64,000 nt of DNA from Segatella copri (GCF_026015295.1 NZ_JAPDUW010000001.1:1488001-1552000); one strand, 5' to 3'; shown: positions 8,358 through 16,665, counted from the stretch's first letter. The notes: generated by a model from the letters alone, not told the origin. Translations and numbers: made by a program.

Positions 8358-8423
8358 GACGCAGATGGCGATACGTCGGGACGCTGTTGGCGGTACATCG
8401 GGACGCAGTTGGGGGTACGTTGG
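8358..8423. repeat. Three tandem 22-bp repeats
   Basis: Three adjacent 22-bp units start at 8358, 8380 and 8402. All begin GACGC and end in T(C/T)GG with a central GG(C/G/)GxTAC. The array runs straight into the 202-bp palindromic element. No coding role is apparent. Confidence 0.75.
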
Positions 8424-8425
8424 GA

Positions 8426-8627
8426 CACGCCCTGAAAGGGCAGAAGCTCCTAGCCCAGGGCAACGCCCTGGGTAGCTATTGACGCAATCCCGGCGCCCTG
8501 TAAGGGCAAAAGCTTTAAAACCTCAAGCAAAAAATATAAAGCTTTTGCCCTTACAGGGCGTATTGGCTACATCCTTAAAACCCAGGGCGTTGCCCTGGGC
8601 TAGGAGCTTCTGCCCTTTCAGGGCGTG
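8426..8627. repeat. 202-bp nested palindromic element, copy 1
   Basis: Outer arms of about 48 bp are perfect or near-perfect inverted copies (CACGCCCTGAAAGGGC... and its complement) and contain the smaller palindrome CCCAGGGC..GCCCTGGG. Inner arms CGCCCTGTAAGGGCAAAAGC and its complement are separated by about 25 bp. A second copy is at 16330-16529. It resembles REP/BIME-like extragenic palindromes and could extrude as a cruciform or fold as RNA. Apparent ORFs inside it are by-products of the repeat. Confidence 0.85.
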
Positions 8628-8706
8628 TGGCGTCAAGCAAATACATGATTAATGAGGGAGGAATGCGCGTGATTCGGGACAAGGATGCACGTGATTCGGG
8701 ACAACT

Positions 8707-8738
8707 ATTGTTTTTCAGAGAAAAATGTTGTATCTTTG
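8707..8738 (+). promoter_or_regulatory. Sigma-ABfr promoter of module A smalltalk-HU operon
   Basis: TTG at 8708-8710, a 20-bp spacer and TATCTTTG at 8731-8738. The segment GAAAAATGTTGTATCTTTGC is shared with the module C promoter at 52837-52867, beyond what the consensus requires, so the two operons may be co-regulated. The leader before the first start is about 125 nt and contains a CAGG..CCTG hairpin. Confidence 0.85.
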
Positions 8739-8868
8739 CACTGTCATTCATTAAGAACGGCAAATGGGAAATTAACCACTAAAAAACGGAGGGGAAAACG
8801 ACAGGGGTGCACACCTGCCCTATCTCTTTCTAAATGTTGAACCATTAAAAAAAGAAAGGAAAAAGAAA

Positions 8869-8961
8869 ATGAAAAAGGAAGTTTGGAAAACTATCTTGCA
8901 GGTGATTATCGCCGTACTTACTGCCGTAGGCACTACGCTCGGCGTTACCAGTTGCATGTAG
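8869..8961 (+). CDS. Smalltalk-family micropeptide (30 residues)
   Basis: A 30-residue ORF, MKKEVWKTILQV...LGVTSCM. It has a charged start, a hydrophobic core and a lipobox-like V-T-S-C, with only a methionine after the cysteine. A nearly identical layout occurs at 53813-53908 next to another HU-like gene. I recognise this as the family annotated as smalltalk protein in Bacteroidales; its function is unknown. If signal peptidase II cuts before the cysteine, the mature product would be a lipidated Cys-Met, and the released piece would be a short hydrophobic signal peptide. A purine-rich sequence (AAAGAAAGGAAAAAG) precedes the ATG. The HU-like gene follows 37 bases later in the same transcript. 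Confidence 0.8.
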   Translation: MKKEVWKTILQVIIAVLTAVGTTLGVTSCM

Positions 8962-8998
8962 ACTGATTTGTTTAACCATTAAAAAAACGATTTGAATT

Positions 8999-9577
8999 AT
9001 GGGTATTAAAGTAAAAGCTATTGAGCGCAACGTAGCGTTCGAAAAAGGTAAGCAAAAGTGGGCATTCGTGATGCAGGCTGAACTCTACAGCCAGCTCAAC
9101 GCCACGAAGGTGATAGAAGAAGCTGCCGTTCGCAGCGGATTGCCTAAGGCGGTAATCAACGCTGGATGGTCGGCCATAGGCGAAGTGATTGCTGCATGGG
9201 CTACCGAGGGCCACAGCGTGGCTGTGCCAGGACTGGGCAGCCTCCGATTCGGTCTTAACTCTACCGCCGTTGAGGATGTGAACAAGGTGAGCGCCAACCT
9301 CATCACCCGCCGATACATCATCTTCGTGCCTAACACCGACATCAAGAAGGAACTCGAAGAGACCTCCGTCAACATCACCTGCTACGACCGAAACGGCAAG
9401 GTGGTGAAGCAGGTTACCTCTACCGATACGCCTCCTACTACCCCATCCGACGGCGATAATCCATCCGGAGGCGATAATCCATCCGGAGGCGATAATCCAT
9501 CCGGAGGCGACACCCCATCGGGCGGCGATTCTACTGGCGGAACCGGAAGCGAAAACAGCGGCGATGGACTTGAATAA
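8999..9577 (+). CDS. HU-like (Bvu_2165/HU-CCDC81 type) DNA-binding protein with Gly-Pro-Ser tail
   Basis: The first ~120 residues fit the Bacteroidetes HU/IHF-like family: TKVIEEAAVRSGLPKAVINAGWSAIGEVIAAWATEGHSVAVPGLGSLRFGL is the helix pair plus start of the beta arm. A short IHF-like beta segment follows (YIIFVPNTDIKKELEETSVNI). The last ~50 residues are a low-complexity tail with an 18-bp unit repeated three times (NPSGGD) and ending GDGLE. The module C homologue ends in the same GDGLE. It is likely to bind and bend DNA without strict specificity, and plausibly acts on the nearby inverted repeats. It follows the smalltalk gene (order reversed in module C). Confidence 0.85.
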   Translation: MGIKVKAIERNVAFEKGKQKWAFVMQAELYSQLNATKVIEEAAVRSGLPKAVINAGWSAIGEVIAAWATEGHSVAVPGLGSLRFGLNSTAVEDVNKVSANLITRRYIIFVPNTDIKKELEETSVNITCYDRNGKVVKQVTSTDTPPTTPSDGDNPSGGDNPSGGDNPSGGDTPSGGDSTGGTGSENSGDGLE

Positions 9578-9601
9578 AAGGTGCTGAGCCTGAAAACTAA
9601 A

Positions 9602-9636
9602 ACCCTCCCCAGGTCTTAAAAAGTCCTAGGGAGGGT
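9602..9636 (+). terminator. Likely terminator of module A smalltalk-HU operon
   Basis: ACCCTCCC (9602-9609) pairs exactly with GGGAGGGT (9629-9636), with a second small helix inside. It is 25 bases past the HU stop. The following T-run is weak. Confidence 0.55.
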
Positions 9637-9835
9637 AAACTTTGTCTGGCAGTTAAATTGTTTACGCAATGTAGCATACCAGACGCCCGAATACAACATG
9701 CTAACCCACCTTTCCCCTTACGGAATCAGCATGTCATTAACAATCCTTTGTGCCTCAAATAAATAATACTTTTTTTCAAACTAAATCAACAGCCTAGCCT
9801 CACGGCTAAAACGTATATAATGTTCTTACCTTATT

Positions 9836-10123
9836 TCAAAACATGATGGTAACATATTCTGCAGCGATATCAACCAGCTTCTTGCGGCGGGCTACACCTA
9901 TTATATAATGAGCCTCCTTCGCCGAACAGTGGAAGTATTTCTTCACAGCTGTTACCAGTTCTTCCTTGCTTATCGAGCAGATACCCTTAGGATAAGCCTT
10001 GCGGATAGCCTTCTCGATGTCCGCCATCTTATATTCATGGTGGCGCTTGTGGAAGTACTGCGATACAATGATAGAGAGAACTATCACGAGCAGGATGATA
10101 ATAAATACTACAGACTTGTTCAT
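9836..10123 (-). CDS. Small single-pass membrane protein, function unknown
   Basis: ATG at 10123 is preceded by a strong AAAGGAGAT Shine-Dalgarno, so the open frame to 10204 is over-extended. The 95-residue product has one N-terminal membrane helix (VVFIIILLVIVLSIIVSQYF), then a basic HKRHHEYK stretch and a cytoplasmic helical domain (ADIEKAIRKAYPKGICSISKEELVTAVKKYFHCSAKEAHYIIGVARRKKLVDI) that looks like a small winged-helix or DNA-binding fold. I do not recognise the family. It lies between module A and the core region, convergent with the HU-like gene and divergent from the dicarboxylate transporter. Confidence 0.75.
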   Translation of the reverse strand: MNKSVVFIIILLVIVLSIIVSQYFHKRHHEYKMADIEKAIRKAYPKGICSISKEELVTAVKKYFHCSAKEAHYIIGVARRKKLVDIAAEYVTIMF

Positions 10124-10300
10124 TTCCTTATCTCCTTTTAATTGATTAGACAATATTAGGTTCGCTGAATCACCCTTCCGGGTGCTCCAAGTTTTCGGCA
10201 TCACCGATAGCCGTTATCGGTAAATCCACTGCAAATATAGCATTTTTTCTTGAAACAACAACATTTTTCGGCATTTTTTTCACTATTTCTGCAAAAAAAC

Positions 10301-10331
10301 TTGCTAAATACAAAAAAAACACGTATTTTTG
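10301..10331 (+). promoter_or_regulatory. Sigma-ABfr promoter of DASS transporter gene
   Basis: TTG at 10301-10303, a 20-bp spacer and TATTTTTG at 10324-10331, 30 bases before the start codon. Confidence 0.8.
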
Positions 10332-10361
10332 CAAGAAAATAATCCTTAAGACAGAAAGATA

Positions 10362-11828
10362 ATGCAAGAAACTGTAAAGAAAGTATTGAATGGCGATTTT
10401 AATCGCAAGAAAGCATTGCTGTTCCTCATAACGGCTCTGCTTACCGTTATCGTCTGGAACCTGCCCATCGACAGCTTCGGCATCGATGGACTCACCATCG
10501 TGCAGCAGCGCGTCATCGCCATCTTCGTCATGGCCGTGATGCTCTGGCTCACCGAGGCCATACCGGCATGGGCTACCAGCGTAGTGATCATCTTCGTGCT
10601 GCTGTTCTTCGTCAGCGACTCCGCCTTTAAGATCATGCAAGGTTCGGAGGCAGAGATGGGCAAGCTGCTCGACTATCAGGGTGTGATGGCGTGCTTCGCC
10701 GACCCTACCATCATCCTCTTCCTGGGCGGTTTCGTACTCGCCATAGCCGCTACCAAGAGCGGACTCGACGTGATGATGGCGAAGGCCCTGATTGCGCCAT
10801 TCGGCAAGCGTTCTGAGAACGTGCTGCTGGGTTTCATGCTCATCACCGGCATCTTCTCGATGTTCATCTCAAATACAGCCACCGCCGCCATGATGCTCAC
10901 CTTCCTCACACCGGTGTTCAAATCATTGCCGCCTTCGGGCAAGGGCCGCGTGGCGCTCACCATGGCCATACCTATCGGAGCCAACCTGGGCGGTATGGGA
11001 ACCCCTATCGGAACCCCGCCTAACGCCTTCGCCTTCAAGGTATTGAACGACCCGGCAGGACTCAACCTGGGTCTCAGCTTCGGCGACTGGATGCTCATCA
11101 TGGCCCCTATGGTGCTCATCATGCTCCTGATGGCATGGGTCATCATCCGCAAGATGTTCCCGTTCTCTGCCAAGACCATCGAGCTCAACATCGAGGGCAA
11201 CATGCAGCACAACTGGCGCACCACGGTAGTGGCCGTCACCTTCCTCGCAACCATCGTGCTCTGGGTATTCGGCAAGCAGCTGGGCATCAACGCCAACACC
11301 GTGGCCATGCTCCCTATCGCCATATTCGCCCTTACGGGAGTGGTTACAGCCAAGGACCTGAAGGAGATTGACTGGGCTGTCATCTGGATGGTGGCAGGCG
11401 GATTCGCACTGGGTTTGGCGATGAACGGCACCGGTCTTGCCGAGGCAGCCGTAAAGAGCATTCCGTTTGCAGAATTCAATCCGCTGGTCATCATGATTGT
11501 ATCCGGACTGGTATGCTTCATCCTGAGTAACTTCATCTCCAACACCGCCACCGCCGCCCTGCTCATCCCTATCCTCACGGTGGTATGCGCCGGCATGGGC
11601 GACAAGCTCAACACCATCGGCGGCACCTCTACCATCCTCATCGGAGTAGCGGTATCGGCCAGCTGCGCCATGTCGCTGCCTATCTCAACCCCTCCTAACG
11701 CCATCGCCTACTCTACCGGCCTCATCCAGCAGACCGACATGGTGAAGGCAGGACTCACGGTGGGCATCCTGAGCATGATAGTGGGCTACGCCGTGCTCAT
11801 CACCTTCTGCAAGATGGGCGTGCTTTAG
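10362..11828 (+). CDS. DASS/SLC13-family sodium:dicarboxylate symporter
   Basis: A 488-residue inner-membrane protein with about 11-12 hydrophobic helices. Both SNT motifs that bind sodium and carboxylate in the divalent anion:Na+ symporter family are intact: SNTATAAMM at 170-172 onward and SNTATAALL at 393-395 onward, each followed by the matching PIGTPPNA (217-223) and PISTPPNA loops. The length is normal for the family. Members take up succinate, fumarate, malate, citrate or sulfate with sodium. In Prevotella, C4-dicarboxylates are fermentation intermediates, so dicarboxylate transport is the likely role, but the substrate cannot be read from the sequence. It is followed 45 bases later by a pantothenate kinase gene on the same strand, probably co-transcribed. 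Confidence 0.92.
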   Translation: MQETVKKVLNGDFNRKKALLFLITALLTVIVWNLPIDSFGIDGLTIVQQRVIAIFVMAVMLWLTEAIPAWATSVVIIFVLLFFVSDSAFKIMQGSEAEMGKLLDYQGVMACFADPTIILFLGGFVLAIAATKSGLDVMMAKALIAPFGKRSENVLLGFMLITGIFSMFISNTATAAMMLTFLTPVFKSLPPSGKGRVALTMAIPIGANLGGMGTPIGTPPNAFAFKVLNDPAGLNLGLSFGDWMLIMAPMVLIMLLMAWVIIRKMFPFSAKTIELNIEGNMQHNWRTTVVAVTFLATIVLWVFGKQLGINANTVAMLPIAIFALTGVVTAKDLKEIDWAVIWMVAGGFALGLAMNGTGLAEAAVKSIPFAEFNPLVIMIVSGLVCFILSNFISNTATAALLIPILTVVCAGMGDKLNTIGGTSTILIGVAVSASCAMSLPISTPPNAIAYSTGLIQQTDMVKAGLTVGILSMIVGYAVLITFCKMGVL

Positions 11829-11873
11829 AGGGGCATGAACTGCGAAAATACACATTATTATATATATAAAGGA

Positions 11874-12707
11874 ATGAAAAAGATTGTTATAGGAATCGAC
11901 GTAGGCATCTCTACGACCAAGATTGTGGGCATCGATGAAAGCGGCGTAGTGGTAAGCCCTATCCGCATCAAGGCCACCGACCCTATCACCTCGCTCTACG
12001 GAGCCTTCGGCAAGTATCTTCACGACAACAAGATTGCGCTGAGCGATGTAGAACAGGTGATGCTCACAGGCGTAGGTTCAGCCTACATCGACGAGCCCAT
12101 CTACGGACTGCCTACCTCGAAGAGCGAGGAGTTCGTGGCCGACGGACTGGGCGCCCGATACGAGAGCAAGCTCGACCGCATGATTGTGGTGAGCATGGGA
12201 ACCGGAACATCGCTCGTAAAATGCGATGACAACGAGATAAGGCACATCGGAGGCATCGGCATAGGCGGCGGAACCCTGGCAGGACTGAGCCGCATCATGC
12301 TCAAGACCGATGACATCAAGCAGATTATCAACCTCGCCAAGGACGGCGACGTGAGCAAGATAAACCTGCTGATAGGCGACATCAGCGCCAAGCCTTTGCC
12401 CGGACTCCCGATGAACGCCACCGCATCGCTCTTCAGCAACGCCAAGGCCAACGCTTCGCGCGAAGACATCGCCATGGGACTCATCTGGATGGTGCTGCAG
12501 TCGATAGGTTCGGCTACCATCCTCTCATCGCTCGAATCGGGCATCAAGGATTTCGTGCTCATCGGCAACCTCACCCTGCTGCCGCAATGCCGCGAGGTGT
12601 TCCCAGCCATGGAGAAACTCTACGGAGTGAGGTTCAGAATACCGAAATACTCGGAATTCTGCACCGCCATCGGAGCTGCGCTCGACTATAAGCGACAAGC
12701 AAAATAA
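11874..12707 (+). CDS. coaW: Type II pantothenate kinase
   Basis: A 277-residue ASKHA-fold kinase: phosphate-1 loop GIDVGISTTKIVGID at the N-terminus, MGTGTSLVKC and GGIGIGGGTLAGLSRIM in the middle, and GNLTLLPQCREVF near the end. These are the features of bacterial type II (CoaW) pantothenate kinases, which phosphorylate pantothenate in the first step of CoA synthesis. Members are usually 260-280 residues. ATG 11874 is preceded by AAAGGA; the open frame to 11835 is not needed. It follows the DASS transporter gene and is closed by the terminator at 12717-12758. Assignment to CoaW rather than another ASKHA kinase is supported by the length and glycine-rich loops. Confidence 0.85.
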   Translation: MKKIVIGIDVGISTTKIVGIDESGVVVSPIRIKATDPITSLYGAFGKYLHDNKIALSDVEQVMLTGVGSAYIDEPIYGLPTSKSEEFVADGLGARYESKLDRMIVVSMGTGTSLVKCDDNEIRHIGGIGIGGGTLAGLSRIMLKTDDIKQIINLAKDGDVSKINLLIGDISAKPLPGLPMNATASLFSNAKANASREDIAMGLIWMVLQSIGSATILSSLESGIKDFVLIGNLTLLPQCREVFPAMEKLYGVRFRIPKYSEFCTAIGAALDYKRQAK

Positions 12708-12716
12708 TCACCCCCG

Positions 12717-12758
12717 AATCGCCGCAATGCCCTATACACGGGCGTTGCGGCGATTTTC
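12717..12758 (+). terminator. Intrinsic terminator after coaW
   Basis: AATCGCCGCAA(T)GCC pairs with GGC(G)TTGCGGCGATT around a short loop and is followed by TTTTC. It begins 10 bases after the stop codon. Confidence 0.85.
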
Positions 12759-12850
12759 ATTTCCACCCCCTGCACGGCACACAGACAACAAGGGAAAAGC
12801 GCACACAAGCGCACAAAATGCGCAACACGCTGATAGATAACAACTTAAAC

Positions 12851-12888
12851 GTTTCGGAAAACAGAAATTTGTCAAAGTTTTCCGAAAC
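12851..12888. repeat. 12-bp perfect inverted repeat upstream of nrdD
   Basis: GTTTCGGAAAAC (12851-12862) and GTTTTCCGAAAC (12877-12888) are perfect inverted copies with a 14-base loop, followed by TTTTTCGTTTC. It could be a second terminator or a dyad operator about 90 bases upstream of the nrdD promoter. Confidence 0.6.
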
Positions 12889-12976
12889 TTTTTCGTTTCT
12901 ACCTGATTATCAGCGACTTAATATTTTTTAACGATAAAAAAGTTGTCCAAAAGTAATTACTTTCAGAAATATTTTA

Positions 12977-12984
12977 TATCTTTG
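12977..12984 (+). promoter_or_regulatory. -7 box of nrdDG promoter
   Basis: TATCTTTG matches the Bacteroidetes -7 consensus; no good -33 TTG is present at the right distance, so an activator may be needed. The leader to the start is about 85 nt. Confidence 0.6.
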
Positions 12985-13075
12985 CAATGTCAAAAGGAGG
13001 TTCCTGTTTACCTCTTCAAGTCATAATGACTTAATACTAAGTAATTTAAACATCAATCGTAAAAGTAATACTAAA

Positions 13076-15295
13076 ATGATCCAGACAGTAGTAAAGCGTG
13101 ACGGACGCATCGTTGGATTCAACGAACAGAAAATCATGGCAGCCATTCGCAAGGCCATGTTGCATACCGACAAGGGTGAAGATACCACTCTTATCGAGCA
13201 GATAACCGACCACATCTCTTATCGCGGCAAGAGCCAGATGAGCGTTGAGGCCATTCAGGACGCCATCGAGATGGAGCTCATGAAGAGTGCCCGCAAAGAT
13301 GTTGCCCAGAAGTATATCGCATACCGTAACCAGCGTAACATCGCCCGCAAGGCGAAGACACGCGACGTATTCATGAGCATCGTCAATGCCAAGAACAACG
13401 ACATCACCCGTGAAAACGCCAACATGAATGCCGACACACCAGCCGGCATGATGATGAAGTTCGCTTCAGAAACCACTAAACCATTCGTCGACGACTACCT
13501 CCTCTCTGAGGATGTACGCGACGCCGTCATGCACAACTATATACATATTCACGATAAGGACTATTACCCAACCAAGAGTCTCACCTGCGTGCAGCATCCG
13601 CTCGACGTGATTCTGAACCACGGTTTCACAGCCGGTCACGGTTCAAGCCGTCCTGCCAAGCGCATCGAGACCGCAGCCGTGCTGGCTTGTATCTCTCTCG
13701 AAACCTGCCAGAACGAGATGCACGGTGGTCAGGCCATCCCAGCCTTCGACTTCTATCTGGCTCCATACGTACGCATGTCGTACCAGGAAGAGGTGAAGAA
13801 CCTGGAGAAGCTGACAGGCGAAGACCTGAGCAACCTCTATGATGCGCCTATCGACGACTACATAGAGAAGCCGCTCGACGGACTGCAGGGCCGCGAACGC
13901 CTGGAGCAGCACGCTATCAACAAGACCGTGAACCGCGTGCATCAGGCGATGGAGGCATTCATCCACAACATGAACACCATCCACAGCCGCGGCGGTAACC
14001 AGGTCGTATTCTCAAGCATCAACTACGGTACCGATACCAGCGCCGAGGGCCGCTGCATCATGCGCGAAATCCTGCAGAGCACCTATCAGGGCGTAGGCAA
14101 TGGCGAAACAGCCATCTTCCCTATCCAGATATGGAAGAAGAAGAGAGGCGTAAACTATCTGCCTGAGGACAGAAACTACGACCTCTACAAGCTGGCCTGC
14201 AAGGTAACAGCCCGCCGTTTCTTCCCTAACTTTCTGAACCTCGACGCCACCTTCAACCAGAACGAGAAGTGGCGTGCTGATGATCCGGAGCGCTACAAGT
14301 GGGAGATTGCAACCATGGGCTGCCGTACCCGCGTGTTCGAAGACCGCTGGGGCGAGAAGACCAGCATCGCCCGCGGTAACCTGAGCTTCTCTACCATCAA
14401 CATCGTGAAGCTCGCCATCGAGTGCATGGGCATCGAAAACGAAAAGCAGCGCATCGACATGTTCTTTGCCAAGCTCGACAATATCCTCGACATCACAGCC
14501 AAGCAGCTCGACGAGCGCTTCCAGTTCCAGAAGACGGCGATGGCCAAGCAGTTCCCTCTGCTCATGAAGTATCTCTGGGTAGGCGCAGAAAACCTGAAGC
14601 CGGAAGAGACTATCGAGAGCGTCATCAACCACGGAACCCTGGGTATCGGCTTCATCGGATTGGCAGAATGCCTGGTTGCCCTCATCGGCAAGCACCACGG
14701 CGAGAGCGAGAAGGCACAGGAGCTGGGACTGAAGATTGTTACCTACATGCGCGACCGTGCCAACGAGTTCAGCGAGCAGTATCATCACAACTACTCTATC
14801 CTGGCTACTCCAGCCGAGGGATTGAGCGGTAAGTTTACAAAGAAGGACAGAAAGCAGTTTGGCGTCATCCCTGGCGTTACAGACCGCGACTATTATACCA
14901 ACTCTAACCACGTGCCTGTATACTATAAGTGTACAGCCCTGAAGAAGGCACAGGTCGAGGCTCCATACCACGACCTGACCCGTGGCGGCCACATCTTCTA
15001 TGTAGAGATTGACGGCGATGCTACCCACAACCCTTCTGTTATCGAGAGCGTGGTAGACATGATGGATAAGTACAACATGGGTTACGGCTCAGTAAACCAC
15101 AACCGCAACCGCTGTCTCGACTGCGGCTACGAGAATGCTGACGCCCACCTCGAGGTTTGTCCTAAGTGCGGCAGCCACCACATAGACAAGCTGCAGCGCA
15201 TCACCGGTTATCTGGTAGGTACTACAGACCGTTGGAACAGCGGCAAGCTTGCCGAGCTCCACGACCGAGTAACCCATATCGGAGGGGAAAAGTAA
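13076..15295 (+). CDS. nrdD: Anaerobic (class III) ribonucleoside-triphosphate reductase
   Basis: A 739-residue glycyl-radical enzyme that reduces ribonucleoside triphosphates to deoxy forms without oxygen. The N-terminal ~90 residues are an ATP-cone (TVVKRDGRIVGFNEQKIMAAIRKA) for allosteric activity control. The central barrel includes HDKDYYPTKSLTCVQHPL and SLETCQNEMHGGQAIP. The C-terminus has a four-cysteine zinc site (CLDCGYEN... CPKCGSHH) and the radical site RITGYLVGTTDRWNSGK, with the glycine at residue 711. All key features are intact and the length is normal. The activase gene nrdG begins one base after the stop, so expression is coupled. It supplies dNTPs during strictly anaerobic growth. 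Confidence 0.97.
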   Translation: MIQTVVKRDGRIVGFNEQKIMAAIRKAMLHTDKGEDTTLIEQITDHISYRGKSQMSVEAIQDAIEMELMKSARKDVAQKYIAYRNQRNIARKAKTRDVFMSIVNAKNNDITRENANMNADTPAGMMMKFASETTKPFVDDYLLSEDVRDAVMHNYIHIHDKDYYPTKSLTCVQHPLDVILNHGFTAGHGSSRPAKRIETAAVLACISLETCQNEMHGGQAIPAFDFYLAPYVRMSYQEEVKNLEKLTGEDLSNLYDAPIDDYIEKPLDGLQGRERLEQHAINKTVNRVHQAMEAFIHNMNTIHSRGGNQVVFSSINYGTDTSAEGRCIMREILQSTYQGVGNGETAIFPIQIWKKKRGVNYLPEDRNYDLYKLACKVTARRFFPNFLNLDATFNQNEKWRADDPERYKWEIATMGCRTRVFEDRWGEKTSIARGNLSFSTINIVKLAIECMGIENEKQRIDMFFAKLDNILDITAKQLDERFQFQKTAMAKQFPLLMKYLWVGAENLKPEETIESVINHGTLGIGFIGLAECLVALIGKHHGESEKAQELGLKIVTYMRDRANEFSEQYHHNYSILATPAEGLSGKFTKKDRKQFGVIPGVTDRDYYTNSNHVPVYYKCTALKKAQVEAPYHDLTRGGHIFYVEIDGDATHNPSVIESVVDMMDKYNMGYGSVNHNRNRCLDCGYENADAHLEVCPKCGSHHIDKLQRITGYLVGTTDRWNSGKLAELHDRVTHIGGEK

Positions 15296-15296
15296 A

Positions 15297-15812
15297 ATGA
15301 TCAGCGTATTAAGCATCGTACATGATACGATGGTAGACGGTCCGGGCTTCCGCACATCCATTTATTGTGCGGGATGCCCCAACCATTGTCCGGGCTGCCA
15401 TAATCCGCAGTCGTGGGACATCAGCCACGGCACGATGACCTCTACCGACGAGCTGATGAAGGAAATCATGAGCGACCCCTTCGCCAACGTCACCTTCTCG
15501 GGCGGCGACCCTATGTTTCAGGCAAAGGGCTTTGCCGAGCTGGCGCGCGCCATCAGGGAGCAGAGCAGCAAGAGCATCTGGTGCTTTACGGGCTATCTCT
15601 TCGAAAACCTCGTGAAGAATCCCGAGCAGCTGGAACTCCTCCGCCAAATCGATGTATTGGTAGACGGCCCCTTCGTACAGGCATTGCGCGATGAAGACCT
15701 CTTCTTCAGGGGCAGCAGCAACCAGCGCATCATCAACGTGCAGAAGTCGCTGAAAGAAGGAAGAGTGATAGAACTCAATCTTACAACAGAAAACCCGAAT
15801 CCGGTATTGTAA
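15297..15812 (+). CDS. nrdG: Anaerobic ribonucleotide reductase activating protein (radical SAM)
   Basis: A 171-residue radical SAM activase that generates the glycyl radical on NrdD using S-adenosylmethionine and a [4Fe-4S] cluster. The CX3CX2C cluster motif is C27, C31, C34 in YCAGCPNHCPGCHNPQSW, with a further C24. The SAM-binding VTFSGGDPMFQ segment is present. The length is typical of NrdG. It is translated directly after nrdD. The end of the coding region forms the left arm of the terminator at 15791-15848. Confidence 0.95.
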   Translation: MISVLSIVHDTMVDGPGFRTSIYCAGCPNHCPGCHNPQSWDISHGTMTSTDELMKEIMSDPFANVTFSGGDPMFQAKGFAELARAIREQSSKSIWCFTGYLFENLVKNPEQLELLRQIDVLVDGPFVQALRDEDLFFRGSSNQRIINVQKSLKEGRVIELNLTTENPNPVL

Positions 15813-15848
15813 ATCTACATACCAGATTCGGGTTTCCCGTTTATTTTT
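15791..15848 (+). terminator. Terminator of nrdDG
   Basis: AAACCCGAATC (15791-15801) pairs with GATTCGGGTTT (15825-15835), followed by a T-rich tract. The hairpin begins inside the last nrdG codons and could also serve the convergent folK gene. Confidence 0.8.
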
Positions 15849-15873
15849 TCATGCACGGATTACACGGATTTTC

Positions 15874-16290
15874 TTATCTTAAATATTTCCTATCCCTCTT
15901 AGCATCCTTCTCTTCGAGGTAGCTGATAGAACTCTGAATATAATCACGCTCCCACTCGCTCTCGTGCAATTTCTCATCGCCATAGAGCAGAAGGTCGAGA
16001 TCCAGCGGAACATCTACCTTACGATAAGGGCCACGGATTCTGCGTCCGCATCTCTGCTCCACACTCCGCAGCGCGGCAAGCACAGACTTCTTAGAGCAGA
16101 TGGTTTCCCCCAACATCACCTGATTCAGAAACTTGTCTGAATTCTCCAGTCCGATAGGCTCAGTCCACATGCGCGGACCGAAAAGGCTGTTCCTGAACAT
16201 ACAACTCAGATGTTCATGTGCCTTCAACACATTCTCCTCCTGATTTCTGTTAGAGCCGATAGCTATAATTACTTTTGTACGAGTTTTCAT
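15874..16290 (-). CDS. folK: 2-amino-4-hydroxy-6-hydroxymethyldihydropteridine diphosphokinase
   Basis: A 138-residue HPPK: IIAIGSNRNQEENVLKAHEHL matches the N-terminal GSN motif, FLNQVMLGET the pterin-site strand, and RKVDVPLDLDLLLYGDE the R..DlDlLly signature that binds magnesium and ATP. It transfers pyrophosphate from ATP to 6-hydroxymethyl-dihydropterin in folate synthesis. Typical HPPK is about 160 residues; this one is slightly short at the C-terminus, where the usual hPR..R..F segment is not obvious, as in other Bacteroidetes versions. It stands alone and convergent to nrdDG. The 200-bp palindrome at 16330 lies just upstream. Confidence 0.85.
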   Translation of the reverse strand: MKTRTKVIIAIGSNRNQEENVLKAHEHLSCMFRNSLFGPRMWTEPIGLENSDKFLNQVMLGETICSKKSVLAALRSVEQRCGRRIRGPYRKVDVPLDLDLLLYGDEKLHESEWERDYIQSSISYLEEKDAKRDRKYLR

Positions 16291-16329
16291 TATTAAAATC
16301 TTTATTCAAGTTTCGCAAGTTTTACCCCA

Positions 16330-16529
16330 CACGCCCTGAAAGGGCAGAAGCTCCTAGCCCAGGGCATCGCCCTGGGTTATTACGGACGCAAACCTGTCGC
16401 CCTGTAAGGGCAAAAGCTTTCAAGTACCAGGCAATTTACAAAGCTTTTGCCCTTACAGGGCGCCTTGCTGATTGCTATTATACCCAGGGCGATGCCCTGG
16501 GCTAGGAGCTTCTGCCCTTTCAGGGCGTG
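16330..16529. repeat. 200-bp nested palindromic element, copy 2
   Basis: The same architecture as 8426-8627: perfect outer arms of about 48 bp (16330-16377 and 16482-16529), each holding CCCAGGGC(G)ATCGCCCTGGG-type small palindromes, and perfect inner arms CGCCCTGTAAGGGCAAAAGC. The spacer sequences differ from copy 1 while the arms are preserved, which points to selection on the paired arms or recent spread. Confidence 0.87.
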
Positions 16530-16653
16530 CTGCTTCTGGAGCTTTTGGGCCTTCAGCCCGTACTTAAGCCACATGCGAAAGTTCAATATGCAATATTTTG
16601 TGCAAAGATATTAAAAATTTTGTAATAAACCGCGATTTATCCGTTTTTTTTTA

Positions 16654-16661
16654 TATTTTTG
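16654..16661 (+). promoter_or_regulatory. -7 box immediately before the glucosaminidase start
   Basis: TATTTTTG ends only 4 bases before the ATG at 16666, so transcription would begin at or next to the start codon, giving a leaderless or nearly leaderless mRNA. The -33 is weak. Confidence 0.6.
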
Positions 16662-16665
16662 CAGA

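Noticed and set aside
9453-9510. Possible CRISPR-like short repeats
   Set aside because: The 18-bp units encode the HU tail in frame, with no spacers; no cas genes occur in the window and no array with unique spacers was seen.
10676-11704. 342-codon minus-strand frame
   Set aside because: Antisense shadow of the DASS transporter; both SNT motifs lie on the plus strand.
16275-16505. Open frame with PERAEAPSPGHRPG-type residues, also at 8575-8763
   Set aside because: It lies within the palindromic repeat element in both copies; the shared peptide comes from the repeat, not from a gene.
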